From NCBI GenBank assembly GCA_017621795.1, contig JAGASJ010000006.1:1-48200 (forward strand): a DNA stretch of 48,200 nt, read 5' to 3'. How positions within the stretch are numbered: the stretch's first letter is position 1; each line of letters starts with the position of its first letter. The DNA is from Oscillospiraceae bacterium (GTDB lineage Bacteria > Bacillota > Clostridia > Oscillospirales > Oscillospiraceae). The notes under the pieces are model-generated. The model was not told where the DNA came from. It saw only the letters and a program-made list of their open reading frames with translations, and did not search any database. Positions 32,254-42,210 of this stretch are shown here, piece by piece. The position numbers and the translations under genes were made by a program.

Positions 32254-35200
32254 ATGTATCTTAAAAGCCTGGAAGTACAAGGATTTAAATCCTTTCCGGA
32301 TAAGACCCTGATACGATTTGGTGATGATATTACGGCCATTGTCGGACCGAATGGCTCCGGCAAGTCCAATATCTCCGATGCCATTTTGTGGGTCATGGGC
32401 GAGCAGAGCACCAAGACCCTGCGCGGTGCCAAAATGGAGGACGTGATTTTCGGCGGCACGCAGAAGCGTGCGGCGGTGGGCTTTGCGGAAGCGACCCTGA
32501 CGCTGGATAATGCCGATCGCGCCCTGGCATACGATGCAGACGAGGTCATGGTGACCCGTCGGTATTATCGCTCCGGCGACAGCGAATACTATATCAACCG
32601 CCAGTCTGCCCGATTGAGAGATATTCATGAGCTGTTTATGGATACCGGCTTGGGCAGAGAGGGCTACTCCAACATCGGCCAGGGACGTATCGATGAGATC
32701 CTGTCCCTAAAAAGCGCAGACCGCCGTGAAATATTTGAGGAGGCGGCCGGCATCTCCAAGTACCGCCACCGCAAGGAGGAGACGGAGCGTAAGTTAGCCC
32801 ATACCGATGACAATTTGCTGCGCATCGGCGACAAGGTCTCGGAGCTGGAGCTGCAGCTGGAGCCGTTGCGCATCCAGTCTGAGAAGGCCAAAAAGTACCT
32901 GACCCTGAAGGAAGAGCTGCAGGGGATAGAGGTGGCTGTATGGATGGACCGGCTGGAGAAGCTCAGCCAAGATGCCAAGAAGGCAGAAGAAGACTATATT
33001 TCCGCCAACTTTGTCCGCCAGCAGGCCCATGAGGATTTGGACAACCTGTACGCCGCTATGGAGGAATTGGGGAACCGTTTGCGCCTTCGGAACGAAGAGA
33101 TTGAAAATCTGCGGGTGCAGGTCAGTATGCTGGACGGCGCCCATCAGCAGATTGACGGTCAGATCGCGGTTTTGGAGGCGGGCATCCGCAACAATGAAGA
33201 GAATATCCGCCGCAATCAGGAGGATATGCAGGGGCAGGAAAACCGCAGTACCGGCATTGTAAGCCAAATGGAGCAGGCCCATAGCCGCATTGGCGAGATC
33301 AGCCAGTCGTTGCAAAAGTATTCTGCCCAGCAGGAAACACTGCAAAAGCAGCTGGCAGAGATGACTGCCGATGCCCAGGGCATCACCCGCCGTTTTATGC
33401 AGCTGCGTACCGACGAGGTGCGGCTGACTGCGGATCTGGCATCCAAGGAGGCAGACCTGCGGGGCGTGGAGGCCGGTATGCAGGAGAGCAACGGCCGCCT
33501 GGAAACCCTGAAGGCCGATCTTCAGTCCGGCGAGGGAAGAAAGACCGAGGCAGAACGGGCGCTTTCAGAGAGCAAAGCCGCTTTGGATCGTGCAGGTGAA
33601 GAGGTCACCGTGCTGAAAAACGCCATTGCAGGCTACACTCTGCGCCAGTCCACCCGCGGCAAGCGGGCCGAGGAGCTTTTGGAGAAGCTGCAAAACCTGC
33701 GCAGCACCCTGGACGGCGTAAAGGCAAAGGTACGGGTATTTCGTGCTATGGAGCAGGATTACGAAGGCTATCACAAGTCCGTCAAGACGGTTTTACAGGA
33801 GCATAAGCGAGGCGGTCTGCGGAATATCCACGGTCCGGTTTCTCAGCTGATCCGTACCGAGGACGAGTACGCCTTGGCGGTGGAGATCGCCTTGGGCGGA
33901 GCTATGCAGTTTATCGTCGTGGATAACGAGCAGGATGGCAAGGCGGCCATTACCTATTTGAAGCGTGTGGGCGGCGGCAGAGCAACATTTTTGCCCCTGA
34001 GCGCTGTTCGTGGCAGAAAGCTCAGCGAACAGGGAATCGAAAATTGCGGCGGTTTTGTAGGCATTGCATCGGAGCTGATCACCTATGACCGGCAATATAC
34101 CGGCGTGATGGAAGACCTGCTGGGCCGCATCGTCATTGCGGAGAATATCGATTTTGCCATTTCTATGGCGAAGAAGTTTAACAATCGGTTTAAGATTGTT
34201 ACATTGGACGGGCAGGTGCTCAATGCCGGCGGCTCTATGACCGGTGGCTCTACCAGCCGCGAGGCGGGTATTTTGAGCCGTGCCAACGAGCTTTCCAAGC
34301 TGCAAAAGCAGGAGCAGGAATTGACAGAAAAGCTGCAAAAGCTGGAGGAGGAATACACCGAGGCACGCCGTGCCGCCGATCAGGTGGAATTTCAGCTTAC
34401 TGCCGCCAAGGAGCAGCTTGCCGAACAGGAGAAGCTGGCACTGACGGCGGAAGGTCAGGTCAAGCAGCACGAAATTTGGCTGCAGGCGATTATGGACGCC
34501 TATAACGCGGCCTGTCAGGAAAAAGAATCGCTGGAGCGCCGCCGCAGTTTGGATGACGAGCAGCGCTTTGGCATTCGGGCGCAGATCACGCTGCTGGAAA
34601 CCCAGCTGACCAAAACCCATCAAGAGCTTCAGCTTTTGGAGGGCAGTCAGGTGGACGCCCAGGAGCAGGTTGAGCGCATTACTGATCAGATCGGTGCACT
34701 GCGTACCGAGATGGCGGCGTTGGAGGCAGAAAAGAATACGGCAGAGAGCCACATCGCAGACCTGCGTATTTTGCAGTCTGCCGCATTGGGCGACAAGGAA
34801 AAGAAGCTGCAGGATATTGAGCTGATCCGTCAGGACAGCCTGCGTCTGCAGCAGCAGATCGAGGAAGCAAAGCGCCGCCAGCAGGATAACGACCTGGAAA
34901 CCGAAAAGGTGCGTCAGAACCTGAATGAGATCCTGCAAAGCTATAAGGATACCGAGGCGGAAAAGAGCCGCAAGGAGCTTCAGATCCAGGAACTGAATAA
35001 GGATATGCTGAAGATGGAAAATGCCTGTGCCTTGCTTGAAAACAAGAAAGAGACAACCGCCATCGAGGAGCGCAATACCATCGACCGTCTGTGGGAGACC
35101 TACGGTCTGACACCCGGTACCGCACAGGAAAAGCGGGGGCACATCGAGTCTGTGGCGGCAGGCACACGCCGCATTGCGGAGCTGAAGCGTTCTATTTCCG

Positions 35201-35826
35201 CCTTGGGCACACCCAATTTGGGCGCGATCGAGGAATATGTCCGTGTGAATGAGCGCTATACCTACCTCACCGGTCAGCGGGATGATGTGCTCAATTCCAA
35301 GAAGGAGCTGGAAAACATCATTCGGTCTATTACCCAGGAGATGACCGCTATTTTTGTCACCGAGTTTGAGAAGATCGACAAGTATTTCGGGCAGACCTTT
35401 GAAGAGATGTTCAGCGGCGGCAAGGGTCAGCTGGTTTTGGAGGATCCGGAACAGCCTTTGACCTGCGGCATTGAAATTCGGGTACAGCCTCCCGGAAAAC
35501 AGCTGAAAACCATTACCCTGCTTTCCGGCGGCGAGAAGGCATTTGTGGCCATTGCGCTGTACTTTGCCATTTTGAAGGTGCGGCCCACGCCCTTCTGTAT
35601 GCTCGACGAGATCGACGCCGCGTTGGACGACCGCAATGTGGAGCGGTTTGCAAGTTATCTGCACAATTTAAGCAAGAAGACCCAGTTTATCGTCATTACG
35701 CACCGCCGCGGCACCATGGAAGCATCCGACGTGCTCTACGGCGTTACGATGCAGGAGCAGGGCATATCCAAGCTGCTGCGCCTGGACCTGAACCAAATGG
35801 AAGAATATCTGGGTATTGGAGAATAA
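32254..35826 (+). CDS. smc: Chromosome segregation protein SMC
   Basis: A 1190-aa protein of full family length. It has an N-terminal Walker A GPNGSGKS near residue 33, long coiled coils (about 170-500 and 680-1020), a hinge between (about 515-640) with GGGRATFLPLSAVRGR, and a C-terminal LSGGEKAFVAIAL signature and Walker B FCMLDEIDAALDD. It forms a dimer that compacts and separates the chromosome with ScpA and ScpB, not seen here. ftsY follows after nine bases, the usual Firmicutes pair. Confidence 0.97.
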   Translation: MYLKSLEVQGFKSFPDKTLIRFGDDITAIVGPNGSGKSNISDAILWVMGEQSTKTLRGAKMEDVIFGGTQKRAAVGFAEATLTLDNADRALAYDADEVMVTRRYYRSGDSEYYINRQSARLRDIHELFMDTGLGREGYSNIGQGRIDEILSLKSADRREIFEEAAGISKYRHRKEETERKLAHTDDNLLRIGDKVSELELQLEPLRIQSEKAKKYLTLKEELQGIEVAVWMDRLEKLSQDAKKAEEDYISANFVRQQAHEDLDNLYAAMEELGNRLRLRNEEIENLRVQVSMLDGAHQQIDGQIAVLEAGIRNNEENIRRNQEDMQGQENRSTGIVSQMEQAHSRIGEISQSLQKYSAQQETLQKQLAEMTADAQGITRRFMQLRTDEVRLTADLASKEADLRGVEAGMQESNGRLETLKADLQSGEGRKTEAERALSESKAALDRAGEEVTVLKNAIAGYTLRQSTRGKRAEELLEKLQNLRSTLDGVKAKVRVFRAMEQDYEGYHKSVKTVLQEHKRGGLRNIHGPVSQLIRTEDEYALAVEIALGGAMQFIVVDNEQDGKAAITYLKRVGGGRATFLPLSAVRGRKLSEQGIENCGGFVGIASELITYDRQYTGVMEDLLGRIVIAENIDFAISMAKKFNNRFKIVTLDGQVLNAGGSMTGGSTSREAGILSRANELSKLQKQEQELTEKLQKLEEEYTEARRAADQVEFQLTAAKEQLAEQEKLALTAEGQVKQHEIWLQAIMDAYNAACQEKESLERRRSLDDEQRFGIRAQITLLETQLTKTHQELQLLEGSQVDAQEQVERITDQIGALRTEMAALEAEKNTAESHIADLRILQSAALGDKEKKLQDIELIRQDSLRLQQQIEEAKRRQQDNDLETEKVRQNLNEILQSYKDTEAEKSRKELQIQELNKDMLKMENACALLENKKETTAIEERNTIDRLWETYGLTPGTAQEKRGHIESVAAGTRRIAELKRSISALGTPNLGAIEEYVRVNERYTYLTGQRDDVLNSKKELENIIRSITQEMTAIFVTEFEKIDKYFGQTFEEMFSGGKGQLVLEDPEQPLTCGIEIRVQPPGKQLKTITLLSGGEKAFVAIALYFAILKVRPTPFCMLDEIDAALDDRNVERFASYLHNLSKKTQFIVITHRRGTMEASDVLYGVTMQEQGISKLLRLDLNQMEEYLGIGE

Positions 35827-35835
35827 GGAGAAACT

Positions 35836-36741
35836 ATGGGTTTTTTTGACAAAATCAAAAAAGGATTAACCAAAACGAGAGACGCGCTGGCCAACACCCT
35901 GGGCAATGTGTTTTCCGGCTCTGAAATCGACGACGATTTTTATGATGAGCTGGAAGAGAGCCTGATCTTGGCGGATATGGGCGTGGAAACCGCAGTAAAA
36001 GCCACAGAAAAACTGCGCAGACACATCAAGGAAAACCGCATTACTACCGCCCAGGAGGCAAAAAGTGCCCTGAAGGACATTTTGGTGGAAATGCTCAGTC
36101 AGGGAGATACCGCCCTGAATTTGTCCACAAAGCCCTCTGTGGTACTGGTGATCGGCGTCAACGGGGTGGGAAAGACCACCACCATCGGCAAGCTGGCTGC
36201 CCGTTTGGTAAATGAGGGCAAGAAGGTGATGCTGGTGGCGGCAGATACATTCCGCGCCGCCGCGGCGGACCAGCTGGAAATTTGGGCACAGCGTTCCGGG
36301 GCACTGATCGTGCGTCAGAATGAAGGGGCAGATCCTGCTTCTGTGGTGTTTGACGGCATCCGTTCTGCCAAAGCCAAGGATGTGGATGTGATCTTGATCG
36401 ATACCGCAGGCCGTCTGCACAACAAGCAAAACCTGATGAATGAGCTGGCAAAGATCAGCCGCATTACCGAACGGGAGCTGCCGGACGCATCACGGGAGAC
36501 ACTGCTGGTGCTGGATGGCACCACCGGGCAGAATGGCTTGGTGCAGGCCAAGCAGTTTAAGGAAATCGCAGGTGTCACCTCGGTGGCGCTGACCAAGCTG
36601 GACGGCACTGCCAAGGGCGGCATTGTGATCGCTATTGCCGATGCACTGCAGATTCCGGTGAAGTTTGTGGGTGTGGGCGAGCAAATTGATGACCTGATGC
36701 CCTTTGAGGCTGCGCCCTTTGTGGAGGCACTGTTTTCATGA
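35836..36741 (+). CDS. ftsY: Signal recognition particle receptor FtsY
   Basis: A 301-aa NG-domain GTPase with GVNGVGKTTTIGKLA (G1), DTAGRLHN (G3), TKLDGTAKGG (G4) and the closure GVGEQIDDLMPF. The acidic A domain of the Escherichia coli protein is missing, as in many Gram-positives. It docks SRP and nascent membrane proteins at the membrane. AAGGAG lies before the ATG, and the next gene overlaps its stop (ATGA). Confidence 0.97.
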   Translation: MGFFDKIKKGLTKTRDALANTLGNVFSGSEIDDDFYDELEESLILADMGVETAVKATEKLRRHIKENRITTAQEAKSALKDILVEMLSQGDTALNLSTKPSVVLVIGVNGVGKTTTIGKLAARLVNEGKKVMLVAADTFRAAAADQLEIWAQRSGALIVRQNEGADPASVVFDGIRSAKAKDVDVILIDTAGRLHNKQNLMNELAKISRITERELPDASRETLLVLDGTTGQNGLVQAKQFKEIAGVTSVALTKLDGTAKGGIVIAIADALQIPVKFVGVGEQIDDLMPFEAAPFVEALFS

Positions 36742-37343
36742 GAGTTGTATTAGCCAGTAAAAACGCCCATAAGCTTCGGGAAATCAGCGCCATTACGGAA
36801 AAGTTTAACATAGAGCTGGTATTACAGTCGGAACTGGGATTAGATTTGGATGTGGAGGAAAACGGCACCACATTTGAAGAAAATTCCTATATTAAGGCCA
36901 ATGCGGTTATGCAGGCCACCGGACTGCCGGCACTGGCGGATGATTCAGGCATTGCGGTAGATGCGCTCAACGGCGAGCCGGGGATCTATTCTGCCCGATA
37001 CGGCTTTGATGACAGCCTGGATGATTACGGCAGACTGTGCCTGCTGCTGAAAAATATGGAGCAGGTTCCCGATGACCGCCGTCAGGCACAATTTGTCTGT
37101 GTGATCACATTGGTGACACCCGAGGGTGAAGTGATCCAGGCGCGGGGAGAGGCCCACGGCATTCTTCTGCGCCAAACTGCCGGTCAGGGAGGCTTCGGCT
37201 ACGATCCCATTTTCTATTACCCCCCGTTGGGCAAGACCTTTGCAGAGCTTGCGCCGGAGGAAAAGAATAAAGTGTCCCATCGGGCAGCGGCATTGGTATT
37301 ATTGAATGAGAAACTACGGGAGGCAGGATATGCTGACAAGTAA
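36738..37343 (+). CDS. rdgB: RdgB/HAM1-type non-canonical purine NTP pyrophosphatase
   Basis: A 201-aa protein beginning VVLASKNAHKLREI, with NSYIKANAV, LADDSGIAVDALNGEPGIYSARY and GGFGYDPIFYYP, all diagnostic of RdgB/HAM1. It hydrolyses dITP, XTP and ITP to monophosphates and so keeps deaminated purines out of DNA. It overlaps ftsY by four bases and YhbY by fourteen. Confidence 0.95.
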   Translation: MRVVLASKNAHKLREISAITEKFNIELVLQSELGLDLDVEENGTTFEENSYIKANAVMQATGLPALADDSGIAVDALNGEPGIYSARYGFDDSLDDYGRLCLLLKNMEQVPDDRRQAQFVCVITLVTPEGEVIQARGEAHGILLRQTAGQGGFGYDPIFYYPPLGKTFAELAPEEKNKVSHRAAALVLLNEKLREAGYADK

Positions 37344-37791
37344 GCAACGGGCAGATTTGAGAGCCCGGGCAAATGAATTGGAAACCACCCTGATGGTGGG
37401 AAAGGGCGGCGTGACCGAGGCGGTCATTGCCGAGGCGGAAAACCAGCTGACTGCCAGAGAGCTGGTAAAGGGCAAGGTGCTGGAAGGGGCAATGATGACC
37501 CCCCGGGAGGTGTGTGACGAGCTGTGCGAGGCCACCAGCGCCGATGGTGTTGCGGTGATCGGCACCAAGTTTGTGATTTACCGCTTCTCCGAAAAGCTGC
37601 AGCAGGAGCGCAACCAGGTTGGCCGTGCCAAGCGGAAGGAGCGCAAAAGCAATCCTGTTCGCAAGGGCGCACAGGCACGTCGTCAGGCGGCGAAAAATGT
37701 GCGGGAGCAGCGCAACGCCTACTTCCGTCAGCAGGCCATTGAACGGTCCATCGAAAAAGCGAGAGAGCGCCAGTTGCGGGGCGAAGACTAA
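37330..37791 (+). CDS. yhbY: YhbY-type CRM-domain RNA-binding protein
   Basis: A 153-aa protein. Residues 1-97 are a CRM domain (LTSKQRADLRARANELE, then MVGKGGVTEAVI with the GxxG loop), as in YhbY/YqeI, which bind the large-subunit rRNA during assembly. The final 55 residues form a highly basic helix-like tail (KRKERKSNPVRKGAQARR) that the minimal family members lack. GGGAGG precedes ATG 37330. Confidence 0.9.
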   Translation: MLTSKQRADLRARANELETTLMVGKGGVTEAVIAEAENQLTARELVKGKVLEGAMMTPREVCDELCEATSADGVAVIGTKFVIYRFSEKLQQERNQVGRAKRKERKSNPVRKGAQARRQAAKNVREQRNAYFRQQAIERSIEKARERQLRGED

Positions 37792-37821
37792 AAACTCTAT
37801 GAAGCGGGAGGGCAGATGATT

Positions 37822-39006
37822 ATGGCACGCATCGGCATTTATGGCGGAACATTTAATCCGCCCCATATCGGTCATCTTTCAGCGGCAGAGTATGCCGTGG
37901 ATGCGCTGTGTCTGGAAAAGCTGCTGCTGATCCCCGCCTGCATTGCACCGCATAAGCAGCTGCCGGAGAATGCCCCTACACCTGCCCAACGGCTGGAAAT
38001 GGTGCGTTTGGCGGCAGGGGATGATCCCAGGTTGACGGTGTCGGATATAGAGCTTCAACGGGGGCAGGTGAGCTATACCTACCAAACGGTGGAGCAGCTT
38101 GCGGCCCGGTATCCCGATGATGAGCCGGTGCTTTTTATGGGTACGGATATGTTTTTGAGCTTTCAAAACTGGCGTTACCCCGAACGGATCATAAAAAAGG
38201 CATCCTTGGCGGTGTTTTATCGGGGCGACCCCAATGAGCAGTCCCTTATTGCGGCGCAAAAGGCGCTGTATGAACAGCAGGGGGCAACGGTGTATCTGGT
38301 GCAAAACCCGGTGACGGACATCTCCTCCACCGATATACGCAGAATGCTGATATTTCGGTGCGCAAGCCCGTTTCTGCATCCCGCGGTGGAGCAGTACATT
38401 CGCAAAAATGGGCTTTACGGCACCGGGGAGTCCTATAAAAATCTGTCTTTGGAAGCATTGCAAAAGGTGGTCGTGGGGCTGCTCAACCCCAATCGGGTAA
38501 AGCACGTACTGGGGTGCTGTGAGACGGCTTGCGAACTGGCGCGGATTCACGGTGCGAACGAAACCGATGCTATGCGTGCGGCACTGCTGCACGATATCAC
38601 AAAGGCGCTGGACGGTCCTGCCCAGTTGACACTGTGCAGTGAATATGGTATAAGTTTAAACGACTTTTCCTGCCAAAATCCCAAAACCCTCCACGCCCTG
38701 ACAGGCGCGTTGGTGGCAGAGCGGATCTTCGGCGAAAACCAAAACGTGGTGTCGGCGATCGAGAGCCATACCACCGGCAAAAAGCAGATGAACACGCTGG
38801 AAAAGATCATCTACGTGGCAGACTATATGGAGCCCAACAGAGATTTTGAGGGCGTGGAGCAGCTGCGTGCTTTGGCATACGAAAATTTGGATGAAGCCCT
38901 GAAAATGGGTTTAAATATGACGATTTCCCTGTTAAAAAAACAAAATCGGGAGATTTCTCCCGAATCTGTCCAGGCACTTGCCTGGCTTGAGAAGAAAGGA
39001 TCATGA
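37822..39006 (+). CDS. nadD: NadD-YqeK fusion: nicotinate-nucleotide adenylyltransferase with HD hydrolase
   Basis: A 394-aa fusion. Residues 1-195 are NadD, with GGTFNPPHIGHL and ISSTDIRRM, making deamido-NAD from nicotinate mononucleotide. Residues about 210-394 are a YqeK-type HD domain (RVKHVLGCCETACEL, ALLHDITKAL, IESHTTG, YVADYMEPNR), a family shown to hydrolyse diadenosine tetraphosphate symmetrically. In Bacillus subtilis nadD and yqeK are separate adjacent genes. ATG 37822 has GGAGGG 9 bases upstream; ATG 37816 is also possible but closer to it. Confidence 0.93.
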   Translation: MARIGIYGGTFNPPHIGHLSAAEYAVDALCLEKLLLIPACIAPHKQLPENAPTPAQRLEMVRLAAGDDPRLTVSDIELQRGQVSYTYQTVEQLAARYPDDEPVLFMGTDMFLSFQNWRYPERIIKKASLAVFYRGDPNEQSLIAAQKALYEQQGATVYLVQNPVTDISSTDIRRMLIFRCASPFLHPAVEQYIRKNGLYGTGESYKNLSLEALQKVVVGLLNPNRVKHVLGCCETACELARIHGANETDAMRAALLHDITKALDGPAQLTLCSEYGISLNDFSCQNPKTLHALTGALVAERIFGENQNVVSAIESHTTGKKQMNTLEKIIYVADYMEPNRDFEGVEQLRALAYENLDEALKMGLNMTISLLKKQNREISPESVQALAWLEKKGS

Positions 39007-39007
39007 T

Positions 39008-39376
39008 ATGTTAAGTGCAAAAGAAGTAGCCTATGCTGTAACGAAGGCATTAGACGAAAAAAAGGGTATGGATATTAAGCTTCTGCGAATCAACGAGGTA
39101 TCCTCTTTGGCAGATTACTTTTTGATCTGTACCGGCACCTCCAATACCCACGTAAAAACGTTGTGTGACTATGCCGAGTATACGTTGGAGCAGCTGGGGG
39201 AAAAGCTTTTGGGCCGTGAAGGTCATCGGGGCAACACCTGGGAATTGCTGGACTACGGCTCCCTGGTGGTGCACGTGTTTACCGATGAGGCGCGGGCATT
39301 TTACAGCTTGGAGCGCCTGTGGGCAGATGCCGAGCAGGTGGATATTCAGGATATTGTAATGCCGGAAGGCAATTAA
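39008..39376 (+). CDS. rsfS: Ribosomal silencing factor RsfS
   Basis: A 122-aa protein with DIKLLRINEVSSLADYFLICTGTS and WELLDYGSLVVHVF, the marks of RsfS (formerly YbeB/YqeL). It binds L14 and blocks joining of the ribosomal subunits when nutrients are short. AAAGGA precedes ATG 39008, and it follows the nadD fusion by one base. Confidence 0.95.
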   Translation: MLSAKEVAYAVTKALDEKKGMDIKLLRINEVSSLADYFLICTGTSNTHVKTLCDYAEYTLEQLGEKLLGREGHRGNTWELLDYGSLVVHVFTDEARAFYSLERLWADAEQVDIQDIVMPEGN

Positions 39377-39390
39377 GAGAGGGTTTTATA

Positions 39391-41814
39391 ATGAATTACG
39401 AGCACGCGAATGTAGAAGCCAAATGGCAAAAGTATTGGCAGGAAAACAACACCTTCTACACAGATGTGTGGGATTTTTCCAAGCCCAAGTACTATGTGTT
39501 GGATATGTTCCCCTATCCCTCCGGTGTGGGTCTGCACGCAGGCCATCCGGAAGGCTATACTGCCACGGATATTATGTCCCGTATGAAGCGGATGCAGGGC
39601 TACAATGTACTGCATCCCATGGGTTACGATTCCTTCGGCCTGCCTGCGGAGCAGTATGCCGTCAGCACCGGCAACCATCCCAACGGCTTTACTCAGGAGA
39701 ACATCAAGACCTTCTCTGCACAGCTCAAGGAGCTGGGCTTTGACTACGACTGGTCTAAAATGACCGCTACCTCTGACCCGGAATTTTATAAGTGGACCCA
39801 GTGGATCTTTAAGAAGCTGTACGAGGCAGGTTATGCCAAGCGGATCGAAATGCCAGTCAACTGGTGTGAGGAGCTGGGCACGGTGCTTTCCAATGACGAG
39901 GTCATTGACGGCAAATCCGAGCGTGGCGGTTACCCGGTCGTGAAGAAGAATATGATGCAGTGGGTCATTGACCAACCTGCATTTGCAGAGAAGCTGCTGG
40001 ACGGTCTTAACGAGGTCGACTGGCCGGAATCCACCAAGGAGATCCAGCGCAACTGGATCGGCAAATCCACCGGTGTGGAGGTGGATTTCAAGCTGGTAGG
40101 CGGTGGAGAATTTTCCATCTATACCACCTGCATCGAGACCATCTACGGCATCACCTTTATGGTGCTGGCGCCGGATGGCAAGATCGTGGAAAAGCTCATG
40201 GACCGTGTTGAAAACCCGGAGGAGGTAAAGGCTTATATTGCCGAATCCGTCAAAAAGAGCGATATGGACCGCACTGAGCTGAATAAGACCAAGTCCGGCT
40301 GTCCCTTGAAAGGCATTTATGCCATCAATCCGGTAAATGGCAAGCAGGTGCCTGTGTTTATCGGCGATTTTGTGCTGGCAAGCTACGGTACCGGCGCGGT
40401 TATGGCTGTTCCCAGCCACGATCAGCGAGACTTCGAGTACGCCATTGCACATCAAATTCCGATGCTGCAGGTCATTGAGGGTCGGGATGTATCCGCCTGT
40501 GCCTTTGAAAAGCAGGATTATTTAGGCAAGGGCTGTAAGCTGATCAATTCTGAGGAATTTACAGGCTTGACGGTAGAGGAGGCCAAGGAGGCCATTACCT
40601 GCAAGCTGGAAAAGCAGGGCGTTGCCCGCAGAAAAGTGAACTACCACTTCCGTGAGTGGATCTTTGCCCGTCAGCGCTACTGGGGCGAGCCGGTGCCCTG
40701 TATTTACACAGAGGACGGCAAGACGGTATTCCTGCCGGATGAGGAGCTTCCTCTGATCCTGCCGGAGCTGGACGATTATAAGGGCCGCGGCGGCAAAGCA
40801 CCGCTGGAAAACGCCACCGAATGGAAGCAGTATGACCGCAATGGACTGAAGGGCGTGCGGGAGACCTCTACGATGCCCGGCTCAGCAGGCTCTTCCTGGT
40901 ACTATATGCGCTATATTGACCCCCATAATGATCAAGCATTTTGCGATCCCAAGCTGTTGGAGCACTGGATGCCCGTAGATCTGTACATCGGCGGTCCGGA
41001 GCATGCTGTGGGCCATTTGATGTATGCCCGTATTTGGAACCGCTTTTTGTACGACTGCGGTCTGTCCCCGGTGAAGGAGCCCTTTAAGAAGCTGGTGCAC
41101 CAGGGTATGATTTTGGGTGAAAACGGCATTAAGATGGGCAAGCGCTTCCCGGAATATGTGGTCAATCCCTCCGATATCGTGCGGGAGTACGGTGCAGACA
41201 CCCTGCGCCTTTACGAGATGTTTATGGGACCGCTGGAGGTCTCCAAGCCTTGGAGCACCACTGCTGTGGCAGGCGCAAGAAAGTTTATCAACCGCGTGTG
41301 GAATTTCTTTAGTGAGCCGGCAAACATCACCGATGCCGATGATGGCAAGCTGACCAAGATCTACCACCAAACCGTTAAAAAGGTCTCCTCCGACTTTGAG
41401 GCGCTGGCCTTTAATACCGCCATTGCGCAGATGATGGTCTTTGTCAATGAGGTCTACAAGAACGGCACCTGTCCCAGAGCCTACGCAGAGGGGTTTGTGA
41501 AGATGATGTCCTGCATTACACCCCACGTTGGAGAGGAGCTGTGGCAAGTGTTGGGCCATTGCGATACCATTGCCTACGAATCCTGGCCTACCTATTCCGA
41601 GGAAAAGTGCAAGGATACAGAGGTAACCGTGGCGGTGCAGGTCAACGGCAAGATGCGTGGCACTGTGGAAATGGAAGCAGACCTGCCTGACGGGGATGTG
41701 GTGGCAAACGTACTGAAAAACGAGAAGATTGCCGCATTCTTAGAGAAAAACGGTGGCAGCATTGTCAAAACCATTGTGGTAAAAAACAAGCTTGTAAACC
41801 TGATTGTGAAGTAA
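39391..41814 (+). CDS. leuS: Leucyl-tRNA synthetase
   Basis: An 807-aa class I synthetase. It has the HIGH-type motif HAGHPEGY near residue 51, an inserted editing domain (about 220-400), and SSWYYMRYIDP and GPEHAVGHLMYARIW. The KMSKS position reads KMGKR (IKMGKRFPEYVVNPSDI, near residue 581). The C-terminus binds the tRNA. ATG 39391 follows AGAGAGGG 14 bases after the rsfS stop. Confidence 0.97.
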   Translation: MNYEHANVEAKWQKYWQENNTFYTDVWDFSKPKYYVLDMFPYPSGVGLHAGHPEGYTATDIMSRMKRMQGYNVLHPMGYDSFGLPAEQYAVSTGNHPNGFTQENIKTFSAQLKELGFDYDWSKMTATSDPEFYKWTQWIFKKLYEAGYAKRIEMPVNWCEELGTVLSNDEVIDGKSERGGYPVVKKNMMQWVIDQPAFAEKLLDGLNEVDWPESTKEIQRNWIGKSTGVEVDFKLVGGGEFSIYTTCIETIYGITFMVLAPDGKIVEKLMDRVENPEEVKAYIAESVKKSDMDRTELNKTKSGCPLKGIYAINPVNGKQVPVFIGDFVLASYGTGAVMAVPSHDQRDFEYAIAHQIPMLQVIEGRDVSACAFEKQDYLGKGCKLINSEEFTGLTVEEAKEAITCKLEKQGVARRKVNYHFREWIFARQRYWGEPVPCIYTEDGKTVFLPDEELPLILPELDDYKGRGGKAPLENATEWKQYDRNGLKGVRETSTMPGSAGSSWYYMRYIDPHNDQAFCDPKLLEHWMPVDLYIGGPEHAVGHLMYARIWNRFLYDCGLSPVKEPFKKLVHQGMILGENGIKMGKRFPEYVVNPSDIVREYGADTLRLYEMFMGPLEVSKPWSTTAVAGARKFINRVWNFFSEPANITDADDGKLTKIYHQTVKKVSSDFEALAFNTAIAQMMVFVNEVYKNGTCPRAYAEGFVKMMSCITPHVGEELWQVLGHCDTIAYESWPTYSEEKCKDTEVTVAVQVNGKMRGTVEMEADLPDGDVVANVLKNEKIAAFLEKNGGSIVKTIVVKNKLVNLIVK

Positions 41815-41850
41815 AAGTGGGCATTTCCACGAAAATAACGGAAATACTGC

Positions 41851-41879
41851 TTGACAATTTGCAAAAACCGTCTTATAAT
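41851..41879 (+). promoter_or_regulatory. Consensus promoter of rpsU
   Basis: TTGACA (41851-41856), 17-base spacer, TATAAT (41874-41879): a perfect consensus. The leader contains a GTATCC (41907-41912) / GGATAC (41924-41929) stem. Confidence 0.85.
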
Positions 41880-41949
41880 AGCTTAGCCTGAAGATAGGCC
41901 CTGAACGTATCCTGGAAGTAGCCGGATACCATCGGAGGGAGGGAAAAAC

Positions 41950-42132
41950 ATGTCTGAAATTCGCGTAAAGGAAAACGAATCTCTGGAGAGCGCTCTGCGT
42001 CGTTTCAAGCGTAGCTGTGCCAAGGAGGGCGTGATTGCTGAAGTTAAGAAGCGCGAGCACTATGTCAGCCCCAGCCTGAAGCGTAAGCAGAAGTCTGAAG
42101 CTGCCCGTAAGAACAAGAGAAAGTTCTATTAA
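41950..42132 (+). CDS. rpsU: Ribosomal protein S21
   Basis: A 60-aa basic small-subunit protein with [20 protein letters not shown] and [20 protein letters not shown], typical of S21. It has its own perfect promoter and terminator, and GGAGGGAGGG before the ATG. Confidence 0.97.
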   Translation: MSEIRVKENESLESALRRFKRSCAKEGVIAEVKKREHYVSPSLKRKQKSEAARKNKRKFY

Positions 42133-42158
42133 TATCCCTTCGTGCTGAATATGCAAAC

Positions 42159-42195
42159 AAGGTCCTGCGGAATATTCCGCAGGACCTTCTTTTTT
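42159..42195 (+). terminator. Terminator of rpsU
   Basis: AAGGTCCTGCGGAA pairs with TTCCGCAGGACCTT, then CTTTTTT. Confidence 0.85.
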
Positions 42196-42210
42196 AGCAA
42201 AATAAACCGT

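Noticed and set aside
33793-35664. 623-codon minus-strand open frame
   Set aside because: Fully opposite smc, which has full-length family motifs; composition rich in Leu/Gln is the mirror of the coiled coil.
39373-40455. 360-codon minus-strand open frame
   Set aside because: Opposite leuS; no motif and no start signals.
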